Source: Simiduia litorea (GTDB taxonomy: Bacteria; Pseudomonadota; Gammaproteobacteria; Pseudomonadales; Cellvibrionaceae). Taken from it: a DNA stretch of 64,000 nucleotides. The notes under the pieces are model-generated. The model had not been told where the DNA came from. It ran no database searches and saw only the letters and a program-made list of their open reading frames with translations. Where the stretch lies: contig NZ_AP031497.1 of the NCBI RefSeq assembly GCF_042853465.1, forward strand, positions 186,001-250,000, written 5' to 3'. Below, one piece after another: positions 34,466-43,118 of this stretch. The position numbers and the translations under genes are program-made. Positions within the stretch are counted from its first letter, which is position 1, and each line of letters opens with the position of its first letter.

Positions 34466-34729
34466 ATGAGCAATGACAACCGAAGATATCCAAGAATACC
34501 GGTGCGATGTCGCGTGTTGATTAGTCATGAATCCATTGGTGAAATGATGGTTCACACACGCGATATTTCCGATGGTGGTATTTTTGTGGTTACTAACCCC
34601 GAACAGATGCCTCCCGTGGGCACCGAAGTTCGCGGCCAGGTTCAGGGCATGTTAGCCGATGCCCCTGTTGTGGATATGCGTATCGTACGTATCGAAGAGG
34701 GCGGTATAGGCCTGCAATTTTGTAATTAA
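34466..34729 (+). CDS. PilZ domain protein (c-di-GMP receptor)
   Basis: 87 residues from ATG 34466, just the PilZ domain. The c-di-GMP-binding motifs are intact: RRYPR (residues ~5-9; RxxxR) and DISDGGIF (DxSxxG). Stand-alone PilZ proteins sense c-di-GMP and act on partner proteins, often in motility or polysaccharide export. Partner unknown; the preceding 392-aa gene is 40 bp upstream and the diguanylate cyclase at 44625 is a possible c-di-GMP source. An earlier in-frame start at 34430 is less likely because no domain sequence precedes MSNDN. Confidence 0.85.
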   Translation: MSNDNRRYPRIPVRCRVLISHESIGEMMVHTRDISDGGIFVVTNPEQMPPVGTEVRGQVQGMLADAPVVDMRIVRIEEGGIGLQFCN

Positions 34730-34747
34730 GTTTGTTCGGTGCGCACG

Positions 34748-36529
34748 CTACCGATTGGGCGCAAAGCGCAGGTGGCGACGATAGGGGAAGGTGTCGTTGA
34801 TCTGCCCTGCTAAGAGTTCCGTTTGAATGCTCTGCCAGTAACTCGCCTCGTACAAATCTTTGTGTTTTTCTTCAAACGCGATTCTCGCCGCAGGGTTGCC
34901 ACTAAAAAATAACCGAAACTCCTCTGGAAAAATGTCAAACTCGCCAACGGTATACCAAGGCGTGCTCGCCATCTCCTCAATTTCGTTGCGTGGCTCGGGT
35001 ATCTTTCTAAACACGCACTCGGTGATTAAACAAATTTCATCGTAATCGTAAAATACTACGCGGCCATGGCGCGTTACGCCGAAATTTTTCAGGAGCATAT
35101 CTCCGGTGAATATATTGGCGGCGGCTAATTGCTTGATGGCATTGCCGTACTCATCCATGACCTCTTCGACTTGTTGCTGGTTGGCGTGATCCAAATACAT
35201 GTTGAGCGGTGTCATACGTCGCTCGGTATAAACGTGTTTAATAATTACGAGCTTGTCGGTGATGATAAGTTTTGATGGTGCAACTTTTTGCAGCTCGTCT
35301 ATAAGCTCGTCGCTAAAACGATTCCGATAGAAAATAAAGTTACTGTATTCTTGGGTGTCGGCCATGCGGCCAGCGCGATCGGCGCGCGAAACGAGTTTGT
35401 ACTTTTCTTTAACGATGGCTTCGGTAACTTTTTTCGGCGGGTCAAAACGATCCTTAATAATCTTAAAAACAATGTCGTAGGAGGGTAGCGTAAATACGCT
35501 CATGACCATTCCTTTAATCCCGGGCGCTATGACGAATTTATCGCTACTGTTTTTCATATGCGAGATAACGTGGCGGTAAAATTCGGTTTTTCCGTGTTTG
35601 TTGAAGCCGATAGCATTGTAGATTTCGGAGATATCTTTTCTCGGCATAATGGAGCTTAGGAATTTCACGAATCGAGAGGGTATAGGTGCGTCGACCATGA
35701 AATAGGAGCGGGTAAAGCTAAATACTCGGCTGGCGCTATCTCGGTCAAAGAGCAGCGTGTCGGCGTATATCCCGCCTCTTTCATTGTTGTGGAAGGGGAT
35801 GAGTATCGGCGTGATGATATCGCCATGGACAGCGCGACCCACCAAATAAGCACCTTTGTTGCGATAGAAAATGGACTCCAAAAAATCGACCCGAAGTTCG
35901 CTCAATGGGTAGTCTATCAGTGGCACGAGGTGGGTCTGGATCGAGGCCACAATAAACCCGATGTCGCGTTTTTTATCCTCCCAGGGAACGGAAAATTCAT
36001 AGTCGTCAAAAACCTTATGGATCAGGCTTTCGAAGCCGAATTCGGCGCTGTAGCTGAAGTAGATGGTGTAGTCGCTCAGCTGTTTGTAGCTTTCGTCTTT
36101 GGACGGTTTGACGAATAAATTGCGGTCGTGAATTTGTTGGTGTTCGAACAAACTGCAAAAAATAGAGTTAAAAAATGTCTCGGCAATCTCATAGTTACTG
36201 TGGTTTGACACCAGCAGTGCATAGGCCTGTCGCGCCTGTTGCCAGATGTTGAGGTCGAGGACATTTTTGCTGGTGACACCGCGCACCAATTTACAGACCT
36301 GATCCACTTTAAATTTATACAGCTCGATGCGCTCGCGATGCGCCTCCTGAACGCCGGCCCAGTTATGGGTTTCAAAACGTGCCTTTGCCCCCAAGGTCAT
36401 ATTTTGAAAGTCGGCGAAATAGGCGTCAAAGCCATTCAACACCGTTTTTGCGATGCGTTTTGCACTGGGGGTTAAATGTACACTGGTCGCAGGCTTTGTC
36501 GGTGTCGTGCCTGTTGTTTGATTAGACAT
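34748..36529 (-). CDS. aceK: isocitrate dehydrogenase kinase/phosphatase
   Basis: 593 residues from ATG 36529, close to E. coli AceK (578); the open frame begins 42 bp earlier without a better site. The phosphate-loop region APGIKGMVMSVFTLPSYDIVFKIIKD is shown here in parts: GIKGMVMSVFTLPSYD near residue 325. The C-terminal half holds the kinase fold (TGDMLLKNFGVTRHGRVVFYDYDEI; N-lobe to catalytic loop). It phosphorylates and dephosphorylates isocitrate dehydrogenase to steer carbon into the glyoxylate shunt. No aceBA genes are nearby. Divergent from the deacetylase gene. Confidence 0.93.
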   Translation of the reverse strand: MSNQTTGTTPTKPATSVHLTPSAKRIAKTVLNGFDAYFADFQNMTLGAKARFETHNWAGVQEAHRERIELYKFKVDQVCKLVRGVTSKNVLDLNIWQQARQAYALLVSNHSNYEIAETFFNSIFCSLFEHQQIHDRNLFVKPSKDESYKQLSDYTIYFSYSAEFGFESLIHKVFDDYEFSVPWEDKKRDIGFIVASIQTHLVPLIDYPLSELRVDFLESIFYRNKGAYLVGRAVHGDIITPILIPFHNNERGGIYADTLLFDRDSASRVFSFTRSYFMVDAPIPSRFVKFLSSIMPRKDISEIYNAIGFNKHGKTEFYRHVISHMKNSSDKFVIAPGIKGMVMSVFTLPSYDIVFKIIKDRFDPPKKVTEAIVKEKYKLVSRADRAGRMADTQEYSNFIFYRNRFSDELIDELQKVAPSKLIITDKLVIIKHVYTERRMTPLNMYLDHANQQQVEEVMDEYGNAIKQLAAANIFTGDMLLKNFGVTRHGRVVFYDYDEICLITECVFRKIPEPRNEIEEMASTPWYTVGEFDIFPEEFRLFFSGNPAARIAFEEKHKDLYEASYWQSIQTELLAGQINDTFPYRRHLRFAPNR

Positions 36530-36586
36530 GCTGTGCTGCCCATTGCAGAATACTGAATTGAGTATAAGCATAAAAGCCGATGGCTA

Positions 36587-37705
36587 GTGGAGATCAAATT
36601 GCATAGTGGTTATCCGTGCGGTAAATGGAGCGTCTGGCAGGGTGTTTTTTGTTTGCTCGCACTTCTGTTCATGGCGCAGAGCGCGCACAGTTTGGTTATT
36701 TTGCAGTATCACCATATTAGCGATCAGACGCCGGCAGCAACGAGCATTTCTCCGGCTGGGTTTGAGGCACACCTGCAGCAAATAGAGCGCTCTGGATATC
36801 GCGTGGTGGCTTTGCCCGACGTGCTGGAGGCGCTACGTCAGCGCACACCGCTACCCGACAAGGCAGTTTTGATCACCTTTGATGACGGTTCGAAAAGTGT
36901 TTTAACCTCGGCGCTGCCCCTGTTGCAGGCGAGGGGCTGGCCCTTCGTGGTATTTGTTAGTACTGACCCCGTAACCCAGCAGCAAGCCAACACCTTGTCT
37001 TGGGATGATTTACGTGCATTAGCTGATAAGGGTGCTGCCATTGCTAATCACGGCGTTAGCCACAGCCATATGATTCGTCGGCTAGACGGTGAGACAGAGG
37101 CACAATGGCAAACGCGTATGCAGCGGGAAATCCTCGCAGCGGAGGCAACAATAAAGTTGGAAATAGGGCAGTCTCATCGCGCCTTTGCCTACCCCTACGG
37201 TGAGTTTTCTGCGCCTTTACTGGCGCTGGTAGAGGCGTTGGGCTTCGTAGGTTTCGGCCAGCACTCGGGCGCGCCTGCGGCGCGAGATATTGCCGCGCTG
37301 CCGCGCTTCCCCTTTGGCGGCCAGTATGTCGAGGTAGATGATCTGGCGTTAAAGATGAGGTCGCTACCTTTACCTATTAGCGCAGTTCACTACTTGAGCG
37401 AAGACGGTACTGTGTTGCACGATGGCGTTTTGGCGGTAGCGGAGAGCCGGCCCATTGTGCAGTACGTGGCCGAGGATTTGGCTCAGCTTCCCGATCTTAC
37501 CTGCTATGTCAGCCGGCAAGGCGCGGCGGAAAAGCTAACTATATCTGCTACAAAGATTAATTTTCAGGCTCAAAAAACCTTGAAACCCGGCCGCACGCGC
37601 TACAACTGCACAGCGAAAAGCCCCGAGCCTGGGCGTTATTATTGGCACTCGAGTCCGTTTATTAAGCCCAACGCCGATGCCAGTTGGGCGCCAGAACCTA
37701 ACTAA
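36587..37705 (+). CDS. secreted polysaccharide deacetylase family protein
   Basis: 372 residues. N-terminal signal/anchor (GVFCLLALLFMAQSAHS). A NodB-type deacetylase domain spans ~35-235: TFDDGSKSV (metal/catalytic Asp pair), NHGVSHSHM (metal His residues) and AFAYPYGEFS. The C-terminal ~130 residues (VHYLSEDGTVLH..., RPIVQYVAEDLAQLP) are a small beta domain of unknown role. Probably removes N-acetyl or O-acetyl groups from an exopolysaccharide or peptidoglycan in the periplasm. GTG 36587 is the assumed start; no strong ribosome site. Resembles the PgaB deacetylase half, but no pga genes are near. Confidence 0.85.
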   Translation: MEIKLHSGYPCGKWSVWQGVFCLLALLFMAQSAHSLVILQYHHISDQTPAATSISPAGFEAHLQQIERSGYRVVALPDVLEALRQRTPLPDKAVLITFDDGSKSVLTSALPLLQARGWPFVVFVSTDPVTQQQANTLSWDDLRALADKGAAIANHGVSHSHMIRRLDGETEAQWQTRMQREILAAEATIKLEIGQSHRAFAYPYGEFSAPLLALVEALGFVGFGQHSGAPAARDIAALPRFPFGGQYVEVDDLALKMRSLPLPISAVHYLSEDGTVLHDGVLAVAESRPIVQYVAEDLAQLPDLTCYVSRQGAAEKLTISATKINFQAQKTLKPGRTRYNCTAKSPEPGRYYWHSSPFIKPNADASWAPEPN

Positions 37706-37908
37706 GACGAAGAAAGTCCAGCTTTTGCTTATAAAACAACCAATTCTTTCACTAACCCACTTGTGCTCTGCGCAAGAGCACCCTAGAATGATCGCGCTTT
37801 ACCGTTTTGCTGCCAGCCGTTAGACATTTTGCCTTTCTCTGCTGCTAGATGGATAAGTTTTAATCGCCAACAGAGGCGGCACAGTTAATCGTAAGACGAG
37901 GTCTTCAA

Positions 37909-38118
37909 ATGTCTAATTTACACACCGGTGTTGTTAAGTGGTTTAACGACGAAAAAGGTTATGGTTTCCTTCAGCAAGAGTCTGGCCCAGATGTATTCGT
38001 ACATTTCCGCGCCATCAACGGCAATGGCCGTAAGACCCTAGTAGAAGGTCAATCTGTGACTTTCGAAATCACTGCTGGCCAGAAAGGTCCACAAGCAGAA
38101 AACGTTACTCCTGGTTAA
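37909..38118 (+). CDS. cold-shock protein (CspA family)
   Basis: 69 residues, one cold-shock domain. RNP1 KGYGFLQ and RNP2 DVFVHF are present, and start MSNLHTGVVKWFNDEKGYGF is typical. Binds single-stranded RNA/DNA as an RNA chaperone. A 203-bp untranslated leader precedes ATG 37909, long as expected for Csp messages, and GACGAGG lies upstream of the start. Ends at the strong terminator at 38139-38162. Confidence 0.95.
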   Translation: MSNLHTGVVKWFNDEKGYGFLQQESGPDVFVHFRAINGNGRKTLVEGQSVTFEITAGQKGPQAENVTPG

Positions 38119-38138
38119 TCCCAGCGTGCGTTGACAAG

Positions 38139-38162
38139 AACCCGGCACTAGCCGGGTTTTTT
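38139..38162 (+). terminator. intrinsic terminator of the csp gene
   Basis: AACCCGGC ACTA GCCGGGTT with six T. Stem 8 bp, loop 4 nt, 21 bp after the stop codon. Confidence 0.93.
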
Positions 38163-38213
38163 GTGTCTGGTCGGTTTGTGTTTGCTGGGAGAGAGCTGAG
38201 AGTGTGTCATGCT

Positions 38214-38290
38214 GCCGCAAGCCGCAAGCCGCAAGCCGCAAGCCGCAAGCCGCAAGCCGCAAGCCGCAAGCCGCAAGCCGCAAGCCACAA
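38214..38290 (+). repeat. heptanucleotide tandem repeat (GCCGCAA)x10 plus one variant
   Basis: Ten perfect copies of GCCGCAA at 38214-38283 and an eleventh GCCACAA at 38284-38290. It sits between the csp terminator and the end of the convergent Bax-like gene, so it is noncoding. Seven-bp unit and high purity point to slipped-strand expansion; copy number should vary between isolates. Confidence 0.95.
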
Positions 38291-38362
38291 TGAAGCCAGA
38301 CACCGCGAATCCTTAGCGATTAGCTGGGGTCGACGGGTCAGATTAGGCCATCCGCACAGCAA

Positions 38363-39316
38363 TCATTCCAAGTCGTTGTAGCGAATCATCTTCCTTAATT
38401 CATCGATATAGTCTTGTCCGCGGGTCGAGTAGGCTTCTAAGCCGGCAACCATGTCGTGGCCGAGGAGCGGCTTTTGATTGCGTCGCGCGGCTTCTCGAAT
38501 GTCTCGGATGCTTGAGTAGCGGTGAAAGGCATTGATATTTTGGAAGTAGGCGGCAATGGCTTGATCGACACTGTCGAAGGTGGCAACTTCATAGGTTTCC
38601 CCGGCGGGTCGATTATTGGGCACCATGCCGCAGCCCTCGCTAAAGCACCACTGGCCGAATAGATTATTGGCTTCGCGGGCAAACCGAGACTGACCCCAAG
38701 CCGACTCGAGTGCGGCTTGCGCTAACACCATGGATACGGGGATGGTGTCCATACGGCGCATCAGCGCATCTACCGCGTCGAGTTCGGACATCTGCTCGGA
38801 AACCTTGTAGCGGCTGCGCACCAAGTCCATGTATTTTTGCTGTGATCGGTTCAACGCTTGGTTGGACTTTAATGCGATCTCAATGCCCTTAAGGATAACT
38901 CGGCGCTCGCGCACCAGCTGATTTTGGAATTGCACCGCCGGCCGCAAGTAATCAAAAAAAGCTTTCTTGCGCTCGCTGATAACCTTAATAGCAGCGAAGT
39001 CTGGCAAGGTTTTATAGTCGAAACTATTGTCCAATTCATTTTTGATGGTGCCGTCGCGCGCAACTAATTTGAGGCGGCTCAGGTATTTGTCATCGTAGTC
39101 ACTAAAGTCAGTGTCGGCGGGTAAATTGGCGGCGGCTTCGATAGCGGCTAGACGCTCTTCCTCGCTTTCACCGCGCAGTGCCAGGCCGGGCTCGCGTAAA
39201 AATATTCTCGGTTCACCGAGCGGGTGATTGCTCAGCCAAAAGGTGAATAGCATGACACCCAGCGTATAGCTCGCAAAAATAAACGCTAAAATATTGCCTT
39301 TTGAACGCATCGACAT
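38363..39316 (-). CDS. Bax-like glucosaminidase-domain protein
   Basis: 317 residues. One N-terminal membrane helix (ILAFIFASYTLGVMLFTF, ~9-26), then ~145 residues of linker and a C-terminal glucosaminidase domain (PF01832) with SMVLAQAALESAWGQSRFA and ANNLFGQWCFSEGCG. That fits the E. coli Bax family, whose members are thought to cut peptidoglycan glucosaminyl links. Catalytic Glu is in ALESAWG. Periplasm-facing. An adjacent poorly conserved linker is charged and helical. ATG 39316 has a weak ribosome site; an in-frame alternative at 39310 exists. Confidence 0.82.
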   Translation of the reverse strand: MSMRSKGNILAFIFASYTLGVMLFTFWLSNHPLGEPRIFLREPGLALRGESEEERLAAIEAAANLPADTDFSDYDDKYLSRLKLVARDGTIKNELDNSFDYKTLPDFAAIKVISERKKAFFDYLRPAVQFQNQLVRERRVILKGIEIALKSNQALNRSQQKYMDLVRSRYKVSEQMSELDAVDALMRRMDTIPVSMVLAQAALESAWGQSRFAREANNLFGQWCFSEGCGMVPNNRPAGETYEVATFDSVDQAIAAYFQNINAFHRYSSIRDIREAARRNQKPLLGHDMVAGLEAYSTRGQDYIDELRKMIRYNDLE

Positions 39317-39372
39317 GCACAGCTCCAGATACGAAAAGAATTCGCGATAAAGTAAAACAATGTAGTAATTAA

Positions 39373-40044
39373 CTAGAGTCCTAGTTGTTTCTTCAACGAG
39401 GCTAAACGTTCGAGATTTTGGTCTTTGCTGAGCGGTGTTTCGAGGGTTTCCGGTAGTGCCAGTCGCTCGGGTAATTTGAGCTTCACACCGTTGCGCACTT
39501 GCTCACACAGCGCTTTGTAGTGCTCGGTAAAAACCGGCAGTGCAGTGCGTTCATTGTTGTTGGCGAGGAAGTACCAGTCGGCGGCTTTGCCAGCCAGATA
39601 CACCGCTGGGTGGCTCCACTTGTGCTCGGCCTTGGGCGAGGGTGCATTGCAAGCTTCAACGTAAGCTGCATGTATTTCTGGTAAACCGTGGGTGCTGTTA
39701 TCGCCCTCGCAGGCAACAATCATCTTATGCACTGTGGGTAGATAATCAGATTGCTGAATCACTTTTTTAGCGCCGCGCAGCAAGGTTTCGGGCGAGAATC
39801 GCGAGAGGGCTTCGAGCCATAAACGCTTGGCTAGGTTTAGTGATTCAACGTCTGGAAAGGCGGCAAAGTATTGATTGTGATAATTCAGCCGAAACAATTC
39901 AAAGGCCTGATTTATCGCGTCAATTAATCCTTCGCTTGGTGGCGCCTGGCGCGAGCTAGAGCGCCCAGCTTCGGTCGTTGAGTTGTTCGCTGACTGAGCG
40001 ATCGCGTGTTCGGCCTGATTGAGAAGGGCTTTGCTGTCTTGCAT
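39373..40044 (-). CDS. lambda-P-like replication protein (putative helicase loader)
   Basis: 223 residues from ATG 40044, chosen because AAGG lies 8 bp upstream. After a Ser/Gln-rich start (~1-35) comes a helical region with FELFRLNYHNQYFAAFPD and LWLEALSRFSPETLLRGAKK, then TVHKMIVACEG, reminiscent of the phage-lambda P / bacterial 'replication protein P' family, which delivers DnaB helicase. It ends with LERLASLKKQLGL. Its start overlaps the end of the DnaT-domain gene by 89 bp in a different frame, so they are translated together. Chromosomal, no phage genes nearby. Confidence 0.6.
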   Translation of the reverse strand: MQDSKALLNQAEHAIAQSANNSTTEAGRSSSRQAPPSEGLIDAINQAFELFRLNYHNQYFAAFPDVESLNLAKRLWLEALSRFSPETLLRGAKKVIQQSDYLPTVHKMIVACEGDNSTHGLPEIHAAYVEACNAPSPKAEHKWSHPAVYLAGKAADWYFLANNNERTALPVFTEHYKALCEQVRNGVKLKLPERLALPETLETPLSKDQNLERLASLKKQLGL

Positions 40045-41071
40045 GGGCATTACCTTGAGTTGCCAATGAGCCGCTGAGTCGCTTAGCCCATTGATATTTA
40101 ACGTGTTGTAGGAACTTGGTGTTCCAAGACGTGTGCAATTGGTTGGTATCGCGCCAATAAATTAAAAACTCGATGAGCTGTTGTTTGGCGAAATGTAAAT
40201 CGATATTGGCCAGCGCCAAAACCTCGTAAACGTCCGGCGATGGCTCCCAGTTTTCGGGTAGGCGGCGCGGCTCTGTATCGTATTGTAGCGTTGCCGTGTA
40301 GCGTGCCCACTGGCGTCTAACATGCTGAATAAATTTACTGTTCCAGGTTTTCGACGGTTCGCCTCGCTCGCTCCAATAGAGCACGAATTCGGCGATTGAA
40401 TCCTCTACGAAGCACTGGTTGATGGCCGCGTGACGAGTTAGCACATCCATGGCGTCGGGGCTGGGGCGCCAGCCGCTGGTCATGGCCACTTCCTGGTCTT
40501 TGCGACCGAAGTCGGTCTCCCGCTCGCGCCACTTGCGAATCACTTGCTGGATAAATTTGGCGCCCCAAGCGTGCGCTGATTGGCCTTGCTCGCGCCAGTA
40601 GGTGACAAACTCTGGAATTTGCTCGCGCGCGAAGCTGTTGGGGATGTTGTGTTGTGCCAGCTGCGCGTAGACGTCGTCACTGGGCTGCCAATTCGGCGCC
40701 ATGGGTCTTGCGCCGTTGGTGATGTGGTTGTGGCTTTGGGGCCGATTGAGCGGGCTTTGGGTTTGCCTTTCGTTTAAGGCAAAGCGCAGCTCTTTACTGT
40801 CGTAAAAGGGTGCGCTGGTAATTAGCAGCACGCCTTTGTCGCGCAAGCTCTTGGCGATGCGCGCGATATCGTGATCGGTCCAGAACGGCATGAGCTTGTG
40901 TACGGCGTCCTGTGCCAGCAGGCACCACTGAAAACCATTGCTGCCCTGTGTTGGGCGATGCGCTAGTGCTTCATTGAGCTGGCTCAACATAATGGCCTCT
41001 TCAAGACCAAGGGTGGCCGCCAAGGAAGGGCTTACGCAAATTGGGCGCTCGGGAATAAGGGATGAATTCAT
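39956..41071 (-). CDS. triple DnaT-domain primosomal-type protein
   Basis: 371 residues. Residues ~1-100 look like a winged-helix domain (LGLEEAIMLSQLNEALAHRP...DHDIARIAKSLRDKG). Three related ~55-residue units follow at 128-182, 201-257 and 275-330. Each has W-x-P-S-x-D, a short helix, EF-x-x-YW, then W-x-x-KF-x-QHV and W, the DnaT domain pattern (for example NWEPSPDVYEVL and FLIYWRDT). DnaT binds DnaC/PriB/ssDNA in replication restart. Three copies in one protein are unusual. Together with the overlapping P-like gene it may form a helicase-loading pair; function is inferred. Confidence 0.65.
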   Translation of the reverse strand: MNSSLIPERPICVSPSLAATLGLEEAIMLSQLNEALAHRPTQGSNGFQWCLLAQDAVHKLMPFWTDHDIARIAKSLRDKGVLLITSAPFYDSKELRFALNERQTQSPLNRPQSHNHITNGARPMAPNWQPSDDVYAQLAQHNIPNSFAREQIPEFVTYWREQGQSAHAWGAKFIQQVIRKWRERETDFGRKDQEVAMTSGWRPSPDAMDVLTRHAAINQCFVEDSIAEFVLYWSERGEPSKTWNSKFIQHVRRQWARYTATLQYDTEPRRLPENWEPSPDVYEVLALANIDLHFAKQQLIEFLIYWRDTNQLHTSWNTKFLQHVKYQWAKRLSGSLATQGNAHARQQSPSQSGRTRDRSVSEQLNDRSWAL

Positions 41072-41096
41072 GACGCTAGCTTACCACTGATGCGCG

Positions 41097-41615
41097 CTAT
41101 AAGTTGACTGTGACTTGGCCAGAATTGGAATCAAACTGGATACTTTTGGCCGTGTTTCCGCTGTCATTATACCGGCAGCTGTTGCCGCCAATATAGAGTG
41201 CGGTGAAATCTGCGTCGGCAGTGGCGGAAACTGTCGGTGCACCCACCTCGAGAACCGCGCGCCAGACGTCTAGGCAGTCGTTGGTTGAATTTAGGGTCAG
41301 GCTGACACCGCGCGTGTCGGCGGGCCAACCGAAGGCATTGACGCTCAGGTCGCCACCGGCCTGGGCAATGGGTAAGGTGATCATATTTAGGCTCGGCCCG
41401 GGTGAACCCTTAGCGAGCCAATAGGCGTGCACTTGATCCACACCTGCTTTATAGCTGCCGGCAATGCCGTTGATACGGGCATCCTGCGCCGCGTCGGCGA
41501 AATCGACAAAGCGCGGAATGGCTAGCGCTGCCAAGACACCCAGTATTACGACAACGGCGACTAGCTCGACTAAGGTAAAACCCTTTTCGTGTTTGGCTTT
41601 TGGGTCTGGCGTCAT
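41097..41615 (-). CDS. type IV prepilin-like protein (MSHA/pseudopilin type)
   Basis: 172 residues. Class III signal: leader MTPDPKAKHEKG, cleavage before FTLVELVAVVVILGVLAAL with Glu5, the standard prepilin signature. Then DARINGIAGSYKAGVDQVHAYW and a C-terminal globular part with two cysteines (TNDCLD, GNSCRYN) making a D-loop. Resembles MshA-type pilins or Gsp pseudopilins. No pilus assembly genes adjacent, so it is a stand-alone minor pilin. Followed 25 bp later by the DnaT-domain gene on the same strand. Confidence 0.85.
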   Translation of the reverse strand: MTPDPKAKHEKGFTLVELVAVVVILGVLAALAIPRFVDFADAAQDARINGIAGSYKAGVDQVHAYWLAKGSPGPSLNMITLPIAQAGGDLSVNAFGWPADTRGVSLTLNSTNDCLDVWRAVLEVGAPTVSATADADFTALYIGGNSCRYNDSGNTAKSIQFDSNSGQVTVNL

Positions 41616-41710
41616 AGGGGGTTAACAGCCTGTTGGGTGAACCACGGGTCGCGTTACAGGTTACACTAGCGCCATTTTACTGAAAAACAAACCGAAAGCA
41701 CGGAGGCCCT

Positions 41711-43078
41711 GTGGCTAAGGCAAAAACCGCGTTTGTCTGTAATGACTGCGGCGCAGATTATCGCAAGTGGCAAGGCCAGTGTTCCGAGTGCAGTGCTTGG
41801 AATAGCATCGTAGAAATTCGCTTGGCGCCGGCGACTTCGGCGCGGGTGGAAAGTTTTGCCGGCTACGCCGGTGCAGCAACAACCGGCAAGGTGCAAAAAC
41901 TGTCGGACATCAGCCTAGATGACCTACCTCGATTCAGCAGTACCATGGCCGAGTTCGACCGTGTGCTGGGCGGTGGTTTCGTGCCTGGTTCCGTGGTGTT
42001 AATAGGCGGTAACCCCGGTGCCGGCAAGTCGACCTTGCTGCTGCAAACGCTGTGTAAATTAGCGGAGACGATGCCGGCGCTCTATATCACAGGCGAGGAG
42101 TCGCTACAGCAGGTGGCGATGCGGGCAAAGCGGTTAAATTTACCGACCCAAAAATTGTCCATGTTGTCGGAAACGAGCATTGAAGCGATTGCCCAACAAG
42201 CCGACACCATGCGCCCGCGCGTGATGGTGGTGGATTCTATTCAAGTGATGCACATGGCCGATGTCCAGTCTGCGCCAGGCTCGGTTACGCAAGTTCGAGA
42301 AAGCGCCGCCTTCTTAACCCGGTTCGCCAAGCAGACGGGCACGGTTTTATTATTGGTTGGCCACGTCACCAAAGATGGCTCTTTGGCTGGGCCAAAAGTG
42401 TTGGAGCATATGATTGACTGCTCCATTCTATTGGAAGGCAGCCACGATTCGCGCTACCGAACCTTGCGCGGCAATAAAAACCGCTTTGGTGCGGTGAATG
42501 AATTGGGTGTGTTCGCCATGACCGAGGGCGGCATGCGCGAGGTGAATAACCCCTCTGCCATTTTCCTACAGCGCGCCGAAGACATTGCCTCGGGCTCTAT
42601 CGTCATGGTGATGTGGGAGGGCACGCGCCCCCTGCTGGTGGAAATTCAGGCATTGGTAGACGGCTCAAGTCTGGGCAACCCTCGTCGCGTTGCGGTGGGT
42701 TTAGACCAAAACCGATTGTCTATGTTGCTCGCGGTGTTGCACCGCCACGGGGGCATTATGGTTGGCGATCAGGATGTCTTCGTCAACGTTGTGGGCGGCG
42801 TAAAAGTCGCCGAAACCAGTGCCGATCTGGCGCTGGTGTTGGCCATTGTATCCAGCTTCAGAGATAAACCGTTACCGCAGGATTTAATTGCCTTCGGTGA
42901 AATTGGTTTGTCGGGAGAAATTCGCCCAGTACCGTCGGGTCAAGAGCGCTTGCGCGAAGCGGCAAAACACGGCTTTAAGCGCGCCATTGTGCCAAAAGCC
43001 AACGCGCCCAAGGGCGGTGTGCCCGGTATGACATTGGTAATCGTCAAAAATTTAGCGGAAGCATTAGAGGCTATTTAG
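41711..43078 (+). CDS. radA: DNA repair protein RadA
   Basis: 455 residues from GTG 41711 (AGGCCC/GGAGG before it). C4 zinc finger C10-x2-C13...C24-x2-C27 (CNDCG...CSECS), a RecA-like ATPase with Walker A GGNPGAGKST, the RadA-specific KNRFG motif in GNKNRFGAVNE, and a C-terminal Lon-like domain (IGLSGEIRPVPSGQERLREA). Works in recombinational repair with RecA by promoting branch migration. Conserved gene; DUF3291 and a lipoprotein gene follow on the same strand. Confidence 0.97.
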   Translation: MAKAKTAFVCNDCGADYRKWQGQCSECSAWNSIVEIRLAPATSARVESFAGYAGAATTGKVQKLSDISLDDLPRFSSTMAEFDRVLGGGFVPGSVVLIGGNPGAGKSTLLLQTLCKLAETMPALYITGEESLQQVAMRAKRLNLPTQKLSMLSETSIEAIAQQADTMRPRVMVVDSIQVMHMADVQSAPGSVTQVRESAAFLTRFAKQTGTVLLLVGHVTKDGSLAGPKVLEHMIDCSILLEGSHDSRYRTLRGNKNRFGAVNELGVFAMTEGGMREVNNPSAIFLQRAEDIASGSIVMVMWEGTRPLLVEIQALVDGSSLGNPRRVAVGLDQNRLSMLLAVLHRHGGIMVGDQDVFVNVVGGVKVAETSADLALVLAIVSSFRDKPLPQDLIAFGEIGLSGEIRPVPSGQERLREAAKHGFKRAIVPKANAPKGGVPGMTLVIVKNLAEALEAI

Positions 43079-43118
43079 TTTTTTAACAGATAAATTATGC
43101 CAAAAAGGATAGATACTC

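Noticed and set aside
38214..38290. CRISPR or regulatory repeat array
   Set aside because: The units are 7 bp with no spacers; it is a simple tandem repeat.
39373..41071. Prophage remnant
   Set aside because: No integrase, structural or lysis genes flank the P-like and DnaT-like genes; neighbours are ordinary chromosomal genes.
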